Origin: Tolypothrix sp. PCC 7910
GTDB taxonomy: Bacteria > Cyanobacteriota > Cyanobacteriia > Cyanobacteriales > Nostocaceae
Assembly: GCF_011769525.1 (NCBI RefSeq)
Contig: NZ_CP050440.1
Span: 6,883,501-6,947,500 of the forward strand
DNA length: 64,000 nucleotides
Direction: 5' to 3'
The first letter of the stretch is position 1; each line of letters opens with the position of its first letter. Below are positions 43,519-53,481 of the stretch, one piece after another. The notes beneath the pieces were generated by a model, which saw only the letters and a list, made by a program, of their open reading frames with translations, ran no database searches and was not told the DNA's origin. The translations under genes and the position numbers were made by a program.

Positions 43519-44682
43519 CTATTGTTGATTGAATCTGCTCAATCTCTCAAGTTGTTTTTCGATGGCTTCCAAAAGTTGGTTTTGCTGCCAATCTAGACTA
43601 AGATGAGCAGCGATCGCAGCTCCTCCAGCGCCCATACCTTCTTTAACAAAGCCCTGCTCGTAAGCCTGGAGTTGAGGATAACAAGAATCAGTAAAATTCA
43701 GTTGTGTAGCTAGTAAGGGTGGGGTTTCTCCACCCTTCATCATGTCTTGTCTACCTAAACTTAAGGCTAGTTCCACCGTCCCCCCAGTGGGATCTTCTGC
43801 TACCCAGCGCGTCGTACCCACTACTACTTCTTCTGGTTGCCAAGGTAAATTGTAAGCTTGAGCGATCGCATTCATCAGCGCGTAAACAGCTAGCATTTGG
43901 GTTCCACCAGCCAGCAACACACCACAACTGCGACTAGCTGCGATCGCCATTCCCGCCACAACTACCTGCATCGGATCGCCAACAGATGCGATCAGTTCTA
44001 AAGGATCTACTTTGGGTTGGTAATGGGTAATTGGTAATGGGTAATTGGTTGCTCTTTGTCTCATTTTGTCTAAGCCTGCTTGTACCAAGGCCGATTTTTG
44101 GTCATGGTTACAAATAGGATGACTGCTGTTGACTTTGCCCTCGGCTGGTATGCCTAAGCCAGTTAAAATTGCTAAAGCGGTAGTAGTGCCACCAACCACA
44201 CATTCCCCTAAAACTAAATACCTATCTCGATTAGCAGCCAGTTTAGAACCCCAAAGCAGCCCTTGTTCTAGTAAGTGCTTTACTGTTGCTAATTCCATCG
44301 CGTTACCGTGGCTTAAACACCTGGCGGGAAAGCCACCCAAATCAATTGTTGGTACTGCTGGAGCAGAGGGTAATCCCGCATTAAACACATAAACAGGGGT
44401 TTTACACGCCTCAACTACAGCACGAGAAATCAACACAGGCGAAGCGCCAGCTGCTAGTGGGGGGAGGGGATATTGAGCTTGGTGTTCAGCACCGTAGTAG
44501 AGAAATTCTGCATCAGCACAAGCCGTATACTTCCTATCTTCCGGAGTCTTTCCCGCCGCAGAAATCCCAGGAATCAAAGCAGTTTCCGTAAATCCTAAAA
44601 CATAAACAAACACAGGTAGGTGATCGCGACACTTAGCAATCCAAGCTTCTCCTTGTGTTATTTGAGTATAAATACTAATCAT
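43519..44682 (-). CDS. cobT: CobT-like nicotinate-nucleotide-dimethylbenzimidazole phosphoribosyltransferase
   Basis: 387 aa from the ATG at 44682; the frame opens further up at a TTG in heptamer repeat DNA. The cyanobacterial CobT-related family is shown by GECVVGGTTTALAILTGLG, SVGDPMQVVVAGMA, VLLAGGTQMLAVYALM and GMGAGGAAIAAHLS. The enzyme activates the lower ligand for cobalamin assembly. Around residues 211-223 the stretch TNYPLPITHYQP is the in-frame translation of a heptamer repeat (44017-44051), which looks like an insertion in the gene that has kept the frame open. Function is probably retained, but this segment is not family-conserved. Confidence 0.85.
   Translation of the reverse strand: MISIYTQITQGEAWIAKCRDHLPVFVYVLGFTETALIPGISAAGKTPEDRKYTACADAEFLYYGAEHQAQYPLPPLAAGASPVLISRAVVEACKTPVYVFNAGLPSAPAVPTIDLGGFPARCLSHGNAMELATVKHLLEQGLLWGSKLAANRDRYLVLGECVVGGTTTALAILTGLGIPAEGKVNSSHPICNHDQKSALVQAGLDKMRQRATNYPLPITHYQPKVDPLELIASVGDPMQVVVAGMAIAASRSCGVLLAGGTQMLAVYALMNAIAQAYNLPWQPEEVVVGTTRWVAEDPTGGTVELALSLGRQDMMKGGETPPLLATQLNFTDSCYPQLQAYEQGFVKEGMGAGGAAIAAHLSLDWQQNQLLEAIEKQLERLSRFNQQ
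44017..44051. repeat. Heptamer repeat inside the cobT coding sequence
   Basis: Five heptamers alternating TTGGTAA and TGGGTAA lie within the cobT frame and are translated without a stop. Other arrays in the window are intergenic or at gene edges. Confidence 0.9.
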
Positions 44683-44687
44683 TGGAG

Positions 44688-44720
44688 GGGTCAAGGGTCA
44701 AGGGTCAAAGGTCAAGGGTG
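44688..44720. repeat. Heptamer repeat (GTCAAGG)
   Basis: Four to five GTCAAGG-type units directly upstream of the cobT start. Confidence 0.9.
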
Positions 44721-44853
44721 AATGCTACTAAGTTTAGGTTCCTAATATTTGTTTCCCTACCTTTCCCATATAACTCTGCTCCCTAATATTTGTGCGATCC
44801 GGTATGAAGTTCAATTACTCTAACTCTGGACTTTGGACTTTGGACTCTTGTAC

Positions 44854-44873
44854 AGACGCGATTAATCGCGTCT
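44854..44873. repeat. 20-bp perfect palindrome, copy 2
   Basis: Identical to 14786-14805 (AGACGCGATTAATCGCGTCT), 16 bp downstream of the DUF2232 gene end. Confidence 0.9.
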
Positions 44874-44889
44874 CTGCAACTTTTGACTA

Positions 44890-45648
44890 TTATTCATAAT
44901 CCATTAAAACTTGTACCCAGCGAGGTGGACGGGGGATGGGATTTCCCAGGCGATCCAACAACAGCCATGCTCCTATGTGGACTACAAACAAGTAGATAAA
45001 ATTATTGAACATAATCAAAGCGATCGCCCCGATTTGAATCCACAATGTACTGGGATTGATTAATAATCCCAGCTTCAGGAATATCCACTCAAGTAGTTCT
45101 GTTACTTGGTTGATCGCATAAATCCAAAGGTCTTCACCAGATAAAACAGACAGGAACCATACCCTAAAAAAGGCCCCTACAGTTCCGAGTAACATACCCA
45201 AGGTAATAGAAACGATCCAGGGGACACGGCGATTCCATGCGCTTCCTAACAGCACGCCCATGAAAGCATAGGGCATCACAAACAGTAAACTACGAACAGG
45301 GCCCATTAACACCCCTAACAGCAAGCCAGATGTTACCGCCGCCATCCAAGCAGCACGTCGCCCCCAACGCAAGTAAACTAGAGCGATCGGTACTGGAAAA
45401 AATATTTTTAATAACGGGCCCAAAGGGAAATAAAAATTAATAAACCAAATCAAACTCGCAGTACTAGCCAAAAACGCCGTTTCCACCATTCTTAGAGGTG
45501 CATCTACCTTTAATTGGGGTGGTTGCAGCGTGCTTTGATTGTCAAACTTGAGCGAATTGCCTTGTTTGTCTGACCGATTTTGCGGGGTTTGAGATTCAGG
45601 CGATGAACCTGGCTTTGGCTCATCTGGCAGAGAATCTAAAATGCTCAT
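44890..45648 (-). CDS. DUF2232 family membrane protein
   Basis: 252 aa from the ATG at 45648. A proline/serine/glutamine-rich cytoplasmic N-terminus of about 50 residues is followed by six or more helices with the DUF2232 pattern (FFPVPIALVYLRWGRRAAWMAA, LMGPVRSLLFVMPYAFMGVLLG). The family is poorly characterised; some members look like transporter S-components. It begins 13 bp after the Crp-type regulator ends and probably shares its transcript. Confidence 0.82.
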   Translation of the reverse strand: MSILDSLPDEPKPGSSPESQTPQNRSDKQGNSLKFDNQSTLQPPQLKVDAPLRMVETAFLASTASLIWFINFYFPLGPLLKIFFPVPIALVYLRWGRRAAWMAAVTSGLLLGVLMGPVRSLLFVMPYAFMGVLLGSAWNRRVPWIVSITLGMLLGTVGAFFRVWFLSVLSGEDLWIYAINQVTELLEWIFLKLGLLINPSTLWIQIGAIALIMFNNFIYLFVVHIGAWLLLDRLGNPIPRPPRWVQVLMDYE

Positions 45649-45661
45649 ATTTGGCAAGTAT

Positions 45662-46360
45662 TTAAACAATCATTCTTTCCAAGGCAGTCAAATCAGGAAT
45701 ACAAATAATATCTTGATCCCGTCTAATCAAGCCTTTCTTTTCTAGCCTTGTCAAGACTCGTGTCACTGTTTCTCGTGCCAGTCCACTTAAACTACTCAGT
45801 TCTCGATGCGGTAAATTAGGAATTTCTGTACCCGTTTGCGCTTTTTTTCCCTGTCCTTCAGCCAAAAATAGTAAGGTGTCAGCTACCCGTGATTGGCTAT
45901 CAGATTCCCGCAAGCGCAGTCTACGATTGACTTGTCGCAAACGCCGCGCCATCAGTTGAGCTAATCGCATTCCTGCCATAGGCTCTGTTTGAAGTAACTT
46001 GACAAAGTCCTGCGATGGCATACTACCAATGACAGTAGGTGTGAGGGTAATGACATCGGTAGAGCGAGGTACTTCATCTAGCGCCGCCATTTCCCCAAAC
46101 AGTTCCCCTTTCCCGATAATGTTTAATGTTACCTCTTTGCCTTCTAAATTATAGGTACGAATTTTGACCCAACCATCGACAATAAAGTATACTGAACCAC
46201 CCCAATCATTTTCCAGTAAAATTACTTGATTGGGTGGATGAGTACGGGTCACAAAATGAGTGAGGGCTGTTTCCACAACCAATTCCGGTAGCCCTTGAAA
46301 AAAGGGAGTCGAGAGCATCCAGGGATTGGCAGGTGTTTGCAGGCTAAATCGGTCTTCCAT
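45662..46360 (-). CDS. Crp/Fnr-family transcription regulator
   Basis: 232 aa. Cyclic-nucleotide-binding-type beta barrel (residues about 20-135) with GELFGEMAALDEVPRSTDV in the place of the phosphate-binding cassette of CRP, where Glu, Arg and Ser are kept, so cAMP or a related ligand is possible. A dimerisation helix follows, and a C-terminal winged helix (SSLSGLARETVTRVLTRLEKKGLIRR) recognises DNA. It is upstream of, and probably co-transcribed with, the DUF2232 gene. Confidence 0.88.
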   Translation of the reverse strand: MEDRFSLQTPANPWMLSTPFFQGLPELVVETALTHFVTRTHPPNQVILLENDWGGSVYFIVDGWVKIRTYNLEGKEVTLNIIGKGELFGEMAALDEVPRSTDVITLTPTVIGSMPSQDFVKLLQTEPMAGMRLAQLMARRLRQVNRRLRLRESDSQSRVADTLLFLAEGQGKKAQTGTEIPNLPHRELSSLSGLARETVTRVLTRLEKKGLIRRDQDIICIPDLTALERMIV

Positions 46361-46972
46361 TACATCATCTGAATTACATATTTATTAAATAAAGCTGTTG
46401 GATACACAACAAACGAGAGTGCTATCTTAAGCCTAAGCTATCAGAACCCAGCACTTTACAAAAATAAAACTAAACTATGTTACACAAGAAAGCGATCCAA
46501 GAGTTGTTTTTTTAGTATCTAAAAACCTCAGGGAGTGTAGAAACGGCTCATAAGGTTATTCTTTAGGGGGCCAATGCGATCGCCAACTCTTAACTTCCCA
46601 ACCTCAGTAGACACATTAATGATACTCAAGGTAGTTAATTTTTGCTAACCTTAGACTCTTAACTTAACGGATTGGGGACTGGGGATTGGGGATTTGGGAT
46701 TGGGGACTGGGGACAAGGGGAAAATAACTAATTACCAATTACCGATTACCTATTACCAATTACCATGCCCAATGCCCCATGCCCTATGCCCAATATCAAT
46801 TTCTGCCCAAGATCTATTGACGATAGCCTAAATTCCCATAATCTATAACATAAACATAATTGCACTTAGAAGTGCGATCGGGAGATTGGCAAAACGCCAA
46901 CCCGCGTAGCTTCAATAATTGTAAATTAACTTGCTTAAAAATTGACAGAAAGTTCTACCTAAGGTATATACA
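46361..46972. other. Intergenic region with heptamer arrays
   Basis: 612 bp. Heptamers of the GGGGACT/GGGGATT type and of ATTACCA/CCCAATG type occupy 46671-46794. Nothing else is recognised except AAGGT 11 nt before the GTG of the next gene. Confidence 0.7.
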
Positions 46973-49900
46973 GTGACTTCTCGCGCAGATGAAATTCAAA
47001 GACTAATTGCAGATATTGACAATTTACTTGCCAGTAATGGTAAGCGCCTGTCTAAACTCCTGTCTAGTCAGGCGCAGGAGCCAAAAGACGTTTTAGACCG
47101 AGTTCGCGATTTTCTTGTGAAGTTAGGAGAAAGTGAGACTTTAGCGAGTGATACTCAAAACCAACCCTCCCAACAGAAACCGCGATCGCCTTTGTTAGCA
47201 AAATTTGTCGATCAAAATAATCAGCAATCTTTAAGCCAAACCCAGCATTCCCCTGAGGAACAGAGCCAAAACTTAAATAGTGAAATTAAAGCTTTGCTTC
47301 AGCCGTTGCAAGCAGAATTGGCAACCTTGTTGCAAGAAAGAGCAACGCTGGTGCAGGAAATTAGGCAACTAGAGCAAAGGCGACTACATAACTATTCCCT
47401 AACCCAACAATTAGCAAACCAAGAACAAATCATTAAGGAATTTTTAGAGGTGCTTGGCAGTCGCCTCGTGCCAGCTTTAACCTCAAATTTGGTGCATAGT
47501 TTGGCAAATTCTTCTAGTGCAGCCACAACAAATAACACCACTCCTGACGCTGTAGGAACGACACCTCAACCTTTGTTACAATCTTCCGAGCCGGTAGAGC
47601 AGTTAACTAGGCTAGGCAAGGAATTCGATCAACGTTTACTGTCGTTAGATGGCACGTTAAATATTGTCTTTGAGGCATTACAGCGTAATATTCGGACTTA
47701 TCATGAGTCCCTATCGCAAGCCCTTACCAGAATGCACGCTCAAGGGTTGCAAGGGGAACAAGTGATGGTAAACTTTGTCAATAATTTGACACAATATTTA
47801 CAAGAATTTCCCCAACAGCCAGCATCTTTATCGACACCTAGGAAAGAAGTAATTCCACCATTACCCATAGAGCCGGGTGATACTCAGGTTGAATTAGTCA
47901 ATCAACCATTAGTAAATTTACCAGCACAACCAGAAAATACTACACCTCCAGAAGACTTGGATGCAATGCTGTTGGAACTGATTGCAGATGCATCCTCATC
48001 TTTTGAGACTCCTGATGCTGCAACGCCAACTACATTACAGTCAGATAGTTCTCCAGTAGATGAAGTAGATAAACTTTATGCCAGTTTGTTTGGTAAGAAA
48101 AATGAGACTCAGCCTGTTGAGGAAATAGAAACGAACCAGGTTGTTACTAATGAACTGTCGCCACCAGAAACTGTTTTACCATCAGTATTACCTACAGAAA
48201 CTGTCGAACCTGTAGATGTTGTCTCTACAGCAAATAATGTGGAGTTGGAGCAAATAGACATTAGTGTTGCAGAAGTAAGTCAAGAGACTTTACCCGCAAT
48301 AGAAAATTTACCTCCACCACCCACAGACTTATTTTCACAAGAATGGGAAACATTATTTTTTGACGAAACTCCAGCGACAACACCACCAGCCGCCGCAGTA
48401 ACAACCACAAGCGAGGTTAAAGCTAATCAAGCTAATACCGATACCATTACAGCCCTGACAGATTTATTAGTTGATTTAGGTGATGAACCACAAGTACTTG
48501 CGGTTTCATCTCCCTTAGAAGATGTCTCAGCTTCAAAAACAGTCATCACTCCTAGCCAACGTCAGGAAGTAGAGGTGCACGATGAGCAACAAGAGAACTC
48601 GTTAGATAACTATATTCCAGCTTCACCACGAGAAAATTTGCTCTCCCTAGAAACAGCAGCTACCATGCCAGATATTTCCTTGGATGATGAGCAGTTACAG
48701 CTATTGGATCAAGATTTGGCTAACTTTGATGGGCTGCTAAATTCTCAGTCACCGCTAATTACCAGCTGGGTGAATCGAACCAATCAAGGACATCAACAAA
48801 AGACAGCCAAGGAAACTGTTACTGAGGAACCAGCAGAAAATCTCTCTCCCAATGCTTTTAATAATACAGAAGCGCCCCAACTAGCACCAACTTCTTTCCC
48901 ACAGCCAGAAGCTGAGTTAGACTTTAGCCCCATAATTGAAAAAAAAAAGGAAGAGACAACAGCCACAGCCGATCCTTTGCTGTCTGGTGCGCCCAGCCTA
49001 AATCAGCCACAACCCGCACCGCAAAATACTCCAGAGTCGAACTGGTATCTAGGAATTGATTTTGGCACAACGGGTATTTCCGCGGCACTTTTGAATCGCT
49101 CTACTTGTGTTGTATATCCTATTTACTGGTCAGCAGAAAATCCAGCGGGCGGAAGTTCTTTCCAGCAGTCGTTTCGGTTACCAGCAGAAGTTTATCTACC
49201 TACGGCTTCTGCACCTGCATCTGTCGCCCCAGAAAAATTATCTGACAACTTAGCTATTACTCCCACACCACCAAAGTCAGATTCAAAATTAAAAAATACT
49301 CTTTATTCCGCACAGTTAAAACCCTATTTACAAGTAGCTATTCCCTACAAAAGTGCTAGGCAAAAATGGGAACCTGTGCTGCAATTTAATGACTTTTCTG
49401 CGGGGCCTTTAGTTTGGGTTGTGCGATCGCTTGCTAAATTACTGTTAACTCTCAAGTCAGATCGCCAAAGTACTACTCAAGGTTTAACTGCGGCAGCTGT
49501 AGGTTTAAAAGAGCCAACTTTCCGCAACATTATCAATAATATTGCAGGCGTGATCTGTACCTGCCCGTCTAGTTGGTCAGAACAATATCGCTTTAATTTG
49601 CGCGAAGCATTACTCAATAGCAAATTAGTCAAACATCCACAGCAAGTATTTTTTGTTGAGGAAGCGATCGCTAGTCTTTTGAGCTTACTTGATGCTGGTA
49701 ACGGTGAAGCCGTACAGTTAAGCCAAAGCCAAGGTTTACGTCCTGTACAAATTAGCGATCAGCCACTCATAGGCGATACCCTAGCCATTAATATTGGTGC
49801 TACCGCCACAGAAATGGCATTAGTTGATTTGCCAGAAAACTTATCCCAGTTTGCCCATAATGATTTTATGCTCCATAGCTTTGCTTATGCAGGCAAGGGC

Positions 49901-50923
49901 ATCGAGCAAGATATTATTTGTCAGCTGCTTTTACCACCAAAATCTCGGCAATCAAGAGATGAAATTACAGGTGATAGTCAAATTAGCAGCCAACCTGGAC
50001 TTTGGCAATCAAATATTGCGGGATTAGACCAGATGCATTGGCAAAGTTTGGGGTTAGAAGATTTAGAACTCCCGCGAGTTGGCGAACCAGATATTATCGC
50101 CCGGATTCGCCTCCAGCAGCGTCTAGAAAGTTCGCTGTTGGGACAGGCTGTACTGGATGCAGCATTAGCCCTGAAGTTAATATTACAGCACCAAGAATCT
50201 TTCACTCTAGACTTAGCCGATCAGCGATGGATTTTACAAAGGCGAGATTTGGAAAGTCAAGTCCTAGTTCCCTTTGTGCGTCGCTTGAATCGCGAACTTA
50301 ATAAGTTATTGGTAGCGCGTGGTATCCCCACAGAAGCCATTAACCAGGCTATCTTAACAGGTGGCGTTACTTCCATTGCCACAGTAAACCGTTGGCTGAA
50401 GCAAAAACTCCCCAACGCCAAGATTATTCAAGATTCTTATCTCGGTGATAATGGCGCGCCTAATTGTAGTCGAGTTGCCTATGGTTTAGCGATGTTACCC
50501 CTACATCCCCAGGTTTTAGACATCCCCAGACAACAATATACCGATTATTTCCTGTTTACTGAATTGCTGCGACTATTACCAGATAGATCCCTGTCTTTTA
50601 GCGAAATCATCCAGTTATTTGAGGGTCGTGGCATTAATACCAGAACTTGTCAGCAACGCCTGTTAGCCTTCTTAGAAGGGGAATTACCCGCAGGATTAAT
50701 ACCCAACGCTCCAGATTCCGCATGGCTGTCCCAAAGTTCTCAAGATAACCCAGACTATCATGAGATCGCATCTGCGCCGCTATTTGAAAAACAAGGTAAT
50801 CTCAGCTATCGACCCAATTCACAACAACTTTCATCTTTGCGTCGCTATCTTGATGCAATCAAAACCAGTACTCAGCAATCCCTAGAGGAGCCATATACCG
50901 TTAATTTTGCCTTAGAGGTTTAG
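46973..50923 (+). CDS. Giant Hsp70-like protein with long N-terminal extension
   Basis: 1316 aa starting with GTG, with AAGGT upstream. Residues 1-120 are partly helical and include a coiled coil (LQPLQAELATLLQERATLVQ). Residues about 120-680 are acidic, Pro/Thr/Glu-rich and low in complexity. From about residue 690 there is an actin/Hsp70 ATPase: the phosphate-1 motif GIDFGTTGISAALLN, CTCPSSWSEQYRFNLREAL with FFVEEAIASLLSLLDAG, the phosphate-2 region (GDTLAINIGATATEMALVDL), and an adenosine-type motif ILTGGVTSIATV. The peptide-binding domain of DnaK is not recognisable. It is therefore not a standard chaperone. A cytoplasmic scaffold role is a guess. Confidence 0.8.
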   Translation: MTSRADEIQRLIADIDNLLASNGKRLSKLLSSQAQEPKDVLDRVRDFLVKLGESETLASDTQNQPSQQKPRSPLLAKFVDQNNQQSLSQTQHSPEEQSQNLNSEIKALLQPLQAELATLLQERATLVQEIRQLEQRRLHNYSLTQQLANQEQIIKEFLEVLGSRLVPALTSNLVHSLANSSSAATTNNTTPDAVGTTPQPLLQSSEPVEQLTRLGKEFDQRLLSLDGTLNIVFEALQRNIRTYHESLSQALTRMHAQGLQGEQVMVNFVNNLTQYLQEFPQQPASLSTPRKEVIPPLPIEPGDTQVELVNQPLVNLPAQPENTTPPEDLDAMLLELIADASSSFETPDAATPTTLQSDSSPVDEVDKLYASLFGKKNETQPVEEIETNQVVTNELSPPETVLPSVLPTETVEPVDVVSTANNVELEQIDISVAEVSQETLPAIENLPPPPTDLFSQEWETLFFDETPATTPPAAAVTTTSEVKANQANTDTITALTDLLVDLGDEPQVLAVSSPLEDVSASKTVITPSQRQEVEVHDEQQENSLDNYIPASPRENLLSLETAATMPDISLDDEQLQLLDQDLANFDGLLNSQSPLITSWVNRTNQGHQQKTAKETVTEEPAENLSPNAFNNTEAPQLAPTSFPQPEAELDFSPIIEKKKEETTATADPLLSGAPSLNQPQPAPQNTPESNWYLGIDFGTTGISAALLNRSTCVVYPIYWSAENPAGGSSFQQSFRLPAEVYLPTASAPASVAPEKLSDNLAITPTPPKSDSKLKNTLYSAQLKPYLQVAIPYKSARQKWEPVLQFNDFSAGPLVWVVRSLAKLLLTLKSDRQSTTQGLTAAAVGLKEPTFRNIINNIAGVICTCPSSWSEQYRFNLREALLNSKLVKHPQQVFFVEEAIASLLSLLDAGNGEAVQLSQSQGLRPVQISDQPLIGDTLAINIGATATEMALVDLPENLSQFAHNDFMLHSFAYAGKGIEQDIICQLLLPPKSRQSRDEITGDSQISSQPGLWQSNIAGLDQMHWQSLGLEDLELPRVGEPDIIARIRLQQRLESSLLGQAVLDAALALKLILQHQESFTLDLADQRWILQRRDLESQVLVPFVRRLNRELNKLLVARGIPTEAINQAILTGGVTSIATVNRWLKQKLPNAKIIQDSYLGDNGAPNCSRVAYGLAMLPLHPQVLDIPRQQYTDYFLFTELLRLLPDRSLSFSEIIQLFEGRGINTRTCQQRLLAFLEGELPAGLIPNAPDSAWLSQSSQDNPDYHEIASAPLFEKQGNLSYRPNSQQLSSLRRYLDAIKTSTQQSLEEPYTVNFALEV

Positions 50924-51238
50924 GGGACTGGGGATTGGGGATTGGGGACTGGGGATGAGGAGAAATAACAAACACCTATTACCCATTACCAATTACCAAT
51001 TACCAATTACTCATCCCCCTACCTACGAAAATATACGATACCATACCACGTTTTTTTTTCTTTTACGAGAATATACTGAAACTTTATAATTATGCTGTGC
51101 AATTGAAAGATTGTGTAAAGCCTAGCTTGATATTTCTATGATGGATGAAAAAATTGTCTATATTAGCACTCAGTACAAACTCAGTAGCAACTGAACATAA
51201 GTGAAACGGTACAGTCCAGTAACAACCGCAGGCAAACT
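50924..51238. other. Intergenic region with heptamer arrays
   Basis: 315 bp. GGGGACT/GGGGATT units at 50923-50961 and ATTACCA units at 50975-51016, then an AT-rich leader for the sugar transferase. No small gene is recognised. Confidence 0.7.
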
Positions 51239-51946
51239 ATGTCCATGTCTACTTTTACTACTGATGCAAAAGGTTGTACTGTGGAGAATTTAGCATTATG
51301 GAATCAGATTGATTCCGTAAATCTATCACCACAGTCTTTACACCCCTCTATCAGCAGCACAGCAAAAAGATTGATTGATATTTTCGGTGCGATCATCGGA
51401 CTTACTATCACAGCAATAGTGGCAATTCCAGTAGCGATTGTTACTATTGTTGACGATCCAGGCCCGATATTTTACTCACAAATTCGTTGTGGCCTTCAGG
51501 GTAAACCCTTCCGTATATGGAAGTTTCGCTCGATGGTTGTCAACGCTGACAAACTCAAGCATTTGGTAAAAAACCAAGCTCAAGGCCACATTTTTAAAGC
51601 TGTAGACGATCCACGCATTACTCGTGTGGGTAAGTTTTTACGCCGCACCAGCTTAGATGAATTACCTCAGTTTTGGAACGTCCTGCTGGGAGACATGAGC
51701 CTAGTTGGTACTCGTCCACCTACTCCTGATGAAGTAATCAACTACGAACCTCATCACTGGGAAAGACTGCAAGTTAAACCAGGTATTACCGGAGAATGGC
51801 AAGCTAACGGTCGTTCTAGCATTACCGATTTTGAAAAAGTAGTCAGCATGGATATCGACTATCAGCGTAAGTGGTCTGTTGCTTACGACCTCAGCCTTAT
51901 TTTGAAAACTATCAGGGTAGTCTTTTTAAAGACAGGTGCATATTAA
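51239..51946 (+). CDS. Bacterial sugar transferase (exopolysaccharide initiating type)
   Basis: 235 aa. An N-terminal membrane segment (LIDIFGAIIGLTITAIVAIP) is followed by the catalytic domain with IFYSQIRCGLQGKPFRIWKF, FLRRTSLDELPQFWNVLLGD and MSLVGTRPPTPDE, the conserved blocks of WcaJ/RfbP-type enzymes. These transfer a sugar phosphate to undecaprenyl phosphate to begin a polysaccharide repeat. Heterocyst or sheath polysaccharide is a plausible product, but no other glycan genes are adjacent except the sugar ABC permease on the other strand. Confidence 0.9.
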   Translation: MSMSTFTTDAKGCTVENLALWNQIDSVNLSPQSLHPSISSTAKRLIDIFGAIIGLTITAIVAIPVAIVTIVDDPGPIFYSQIRCGLQGKPFRIWKFRSMVVNADKLKHLVKNQAQGHIFKAVDDPRITRVGKFLRRTSLDELPQFWNVLLGDMSLVGTRPPTPDEVINYEPHHWERLQVKPGITGEWQANGRSSITDFEKVVSMDIDYQRKWSVAYDLSLILKTIRVVFLKTGAY

Positions 51947-52061
51947 CTTATAGCCACTCTTGCTAGTCAGGGTGTGCCTATCTCGCCATGAGACAGAATT
52001 CAACATTATGAATGTATACTCCAAAATTTTTGGTAATTTATAATATTGAATTTTGAATTGT

Positions 52062-52901
52062 TTAACCTTTCACACCACTACCAGTTTCTGTAGGTACGAT
52101 ATAGCGTTGCAAGAAGAGAAATAGTACCAACACAGGGGCAATGGAAATTACCGAACCAGCAGCTACCAACCGCCAGTCAAGAGAAAACGTACCTGCAAGC
52201 TTTGCAACGCCCAGGGGAAGAGTGTATAAGTTTTCGTCTTGGATGACAATTAACGGCCACAAAAAATCACTCCAAGAACCGATAAAGACGAAAATAGCCA
52301 GGGTTGCAAGTGCTGGGCGAACTGCCGGCAACATTACATACCACCATAAACCTAACTCGGAGCTGCCATCCATACGGGCAGCTTCTTCTATTTCTTTAGG
52401 AACGCTCATAAAAGCTTGGCGCAACAAAAAAATGCCAAAAGCAGAAGCTAAACTGGGAAAAATCATTCCTAAATAACTATTTCTCAAACCTATTTGGACG
52501 GTCAAAATATATAAGGGAATCATCACGATTTGGAAGGGAATCATAATCGTGGAAACAATGGCGATAAAAATCCAATCTCGCCCTGGAAATGATAGCCTGG
52601 CTAAGGGATAGGCTGCTAAGGAGCAAAATAGTAGATTTAAACCAACAGTCAACAATGCCACTAGCGTGCTGTTGTAGAGATACTGGGCAAAAGGCAGAGA
52701 ATTCCAGACACTAGCAAAATTATCCAGCGTAGGTTGGCTGGGTAGTAGTTGTGGTGGCGACTGCAAAATATTTTCTGTAGGAGATTTCAAAGCTGTGCTA
52801 ATGAGCCACAGCAATGGAAACAGAGTTAGGAGTGCGATCGCACCTAAAATACTATATGTTCCTAAAACCTTAAATTGGGAATTATGCCGGAAAATTTTCA
52901 T
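52062..52901 (-). CDS. Carbohydrate ABC transporter permease (MalG/UgpE type)
   Basis: 279 aa with six helices. The EAA loop that contacts the ATPase is EEAARMDGSSELGLWWYVMLP. The N-terminal helix (YSILGAIALLTLFPLLWLIS) and the C-terminal VLVLFLFLQRYIVP follow the CUT1 pattern. It imports or exports oligosaccharides or glycosides with a partner permease, binding protein and ATPase that are not in this window. The downstream neighbour on the opposite strand is a sugar transferase gene, ending 115 bp away. Confidence 0.9.
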   Translation of the reverse strand: MKIFRHNSQFKVLGTYSILGAIALLTLFPLLWLISTALKSPTENILQSPPQLLPSQPTLDNFASVWNSLPFAQYLYNSTLVALLTVGLNLLFCSLAAYPLARLSFPGRDWIFIAIVSTIMIPFQIVMIPLYILTVQIGLRNSYLGMIFPSLASAFGIFLLRQAFMSVPKEIEEAARMDGSSELGLWWYVMLPAVRPALATLAIFVFIGSWSDFLWPLIVIQDENLYTLPLGVAKLAGTFSLDWRLVAAGSVISIAPVLVLFLFLQRYIVPTETGSGVKG

Positions 52902-53481
52902 AGCTAACCTATATTTGTCAATTTTAAATATAAATTATAATTATTTTTTCCTATATTCCTACTCTGACTCTATTATTTTGCCTACGAATTATCAATTACG
53001 AACTACAAATCATTAAATTTTAAGTGCTGCAGTAGAGGGTGAGAAATTTAAAAATCCTAAAATTTGATGTTTGAAAAATTTTTGTTCACTTTTCTTTTTT
53101 CTTCATTCTTTTCTACTGACAAGCATATATCAATAAAAATCAAAAAATCAGTAATATTTCGGAAGTCAATTATAGGAATCCCTGCAAAGATTAAATTTTA
53201 ATCTTTGAATTGTATCTATTTTAATAAAGCTTTGCTCTAAGCATAGTAAAGTTTTCTAGAGAGTGCTTGACCGAAGTTATTTTATCTTTAATAATAAAAA
53301 TATTTAATATACAACAAACTTTGGATTATTATCTAATATTACCAATTGCAGATTGTAATATATTAGCTAATAATTTTAGCTTTTATCACTAAAAATCATC
53401 TGCACAAAATAATAGGATATTGCCAGCAATATTTTTGTTGTAGATTAATGATTGGCTGATAATTTGCTTTAAAATTTTAAT
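52902..53481. other. AT-rich intergenic region, nothing recognised
   Basis: 580 bp between divergent genes (ABC permease and histidine kinase). No repeat, RNA gene or coding frame with a ribosome site is seen; both promoters should be here. Confidence 0.5.
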
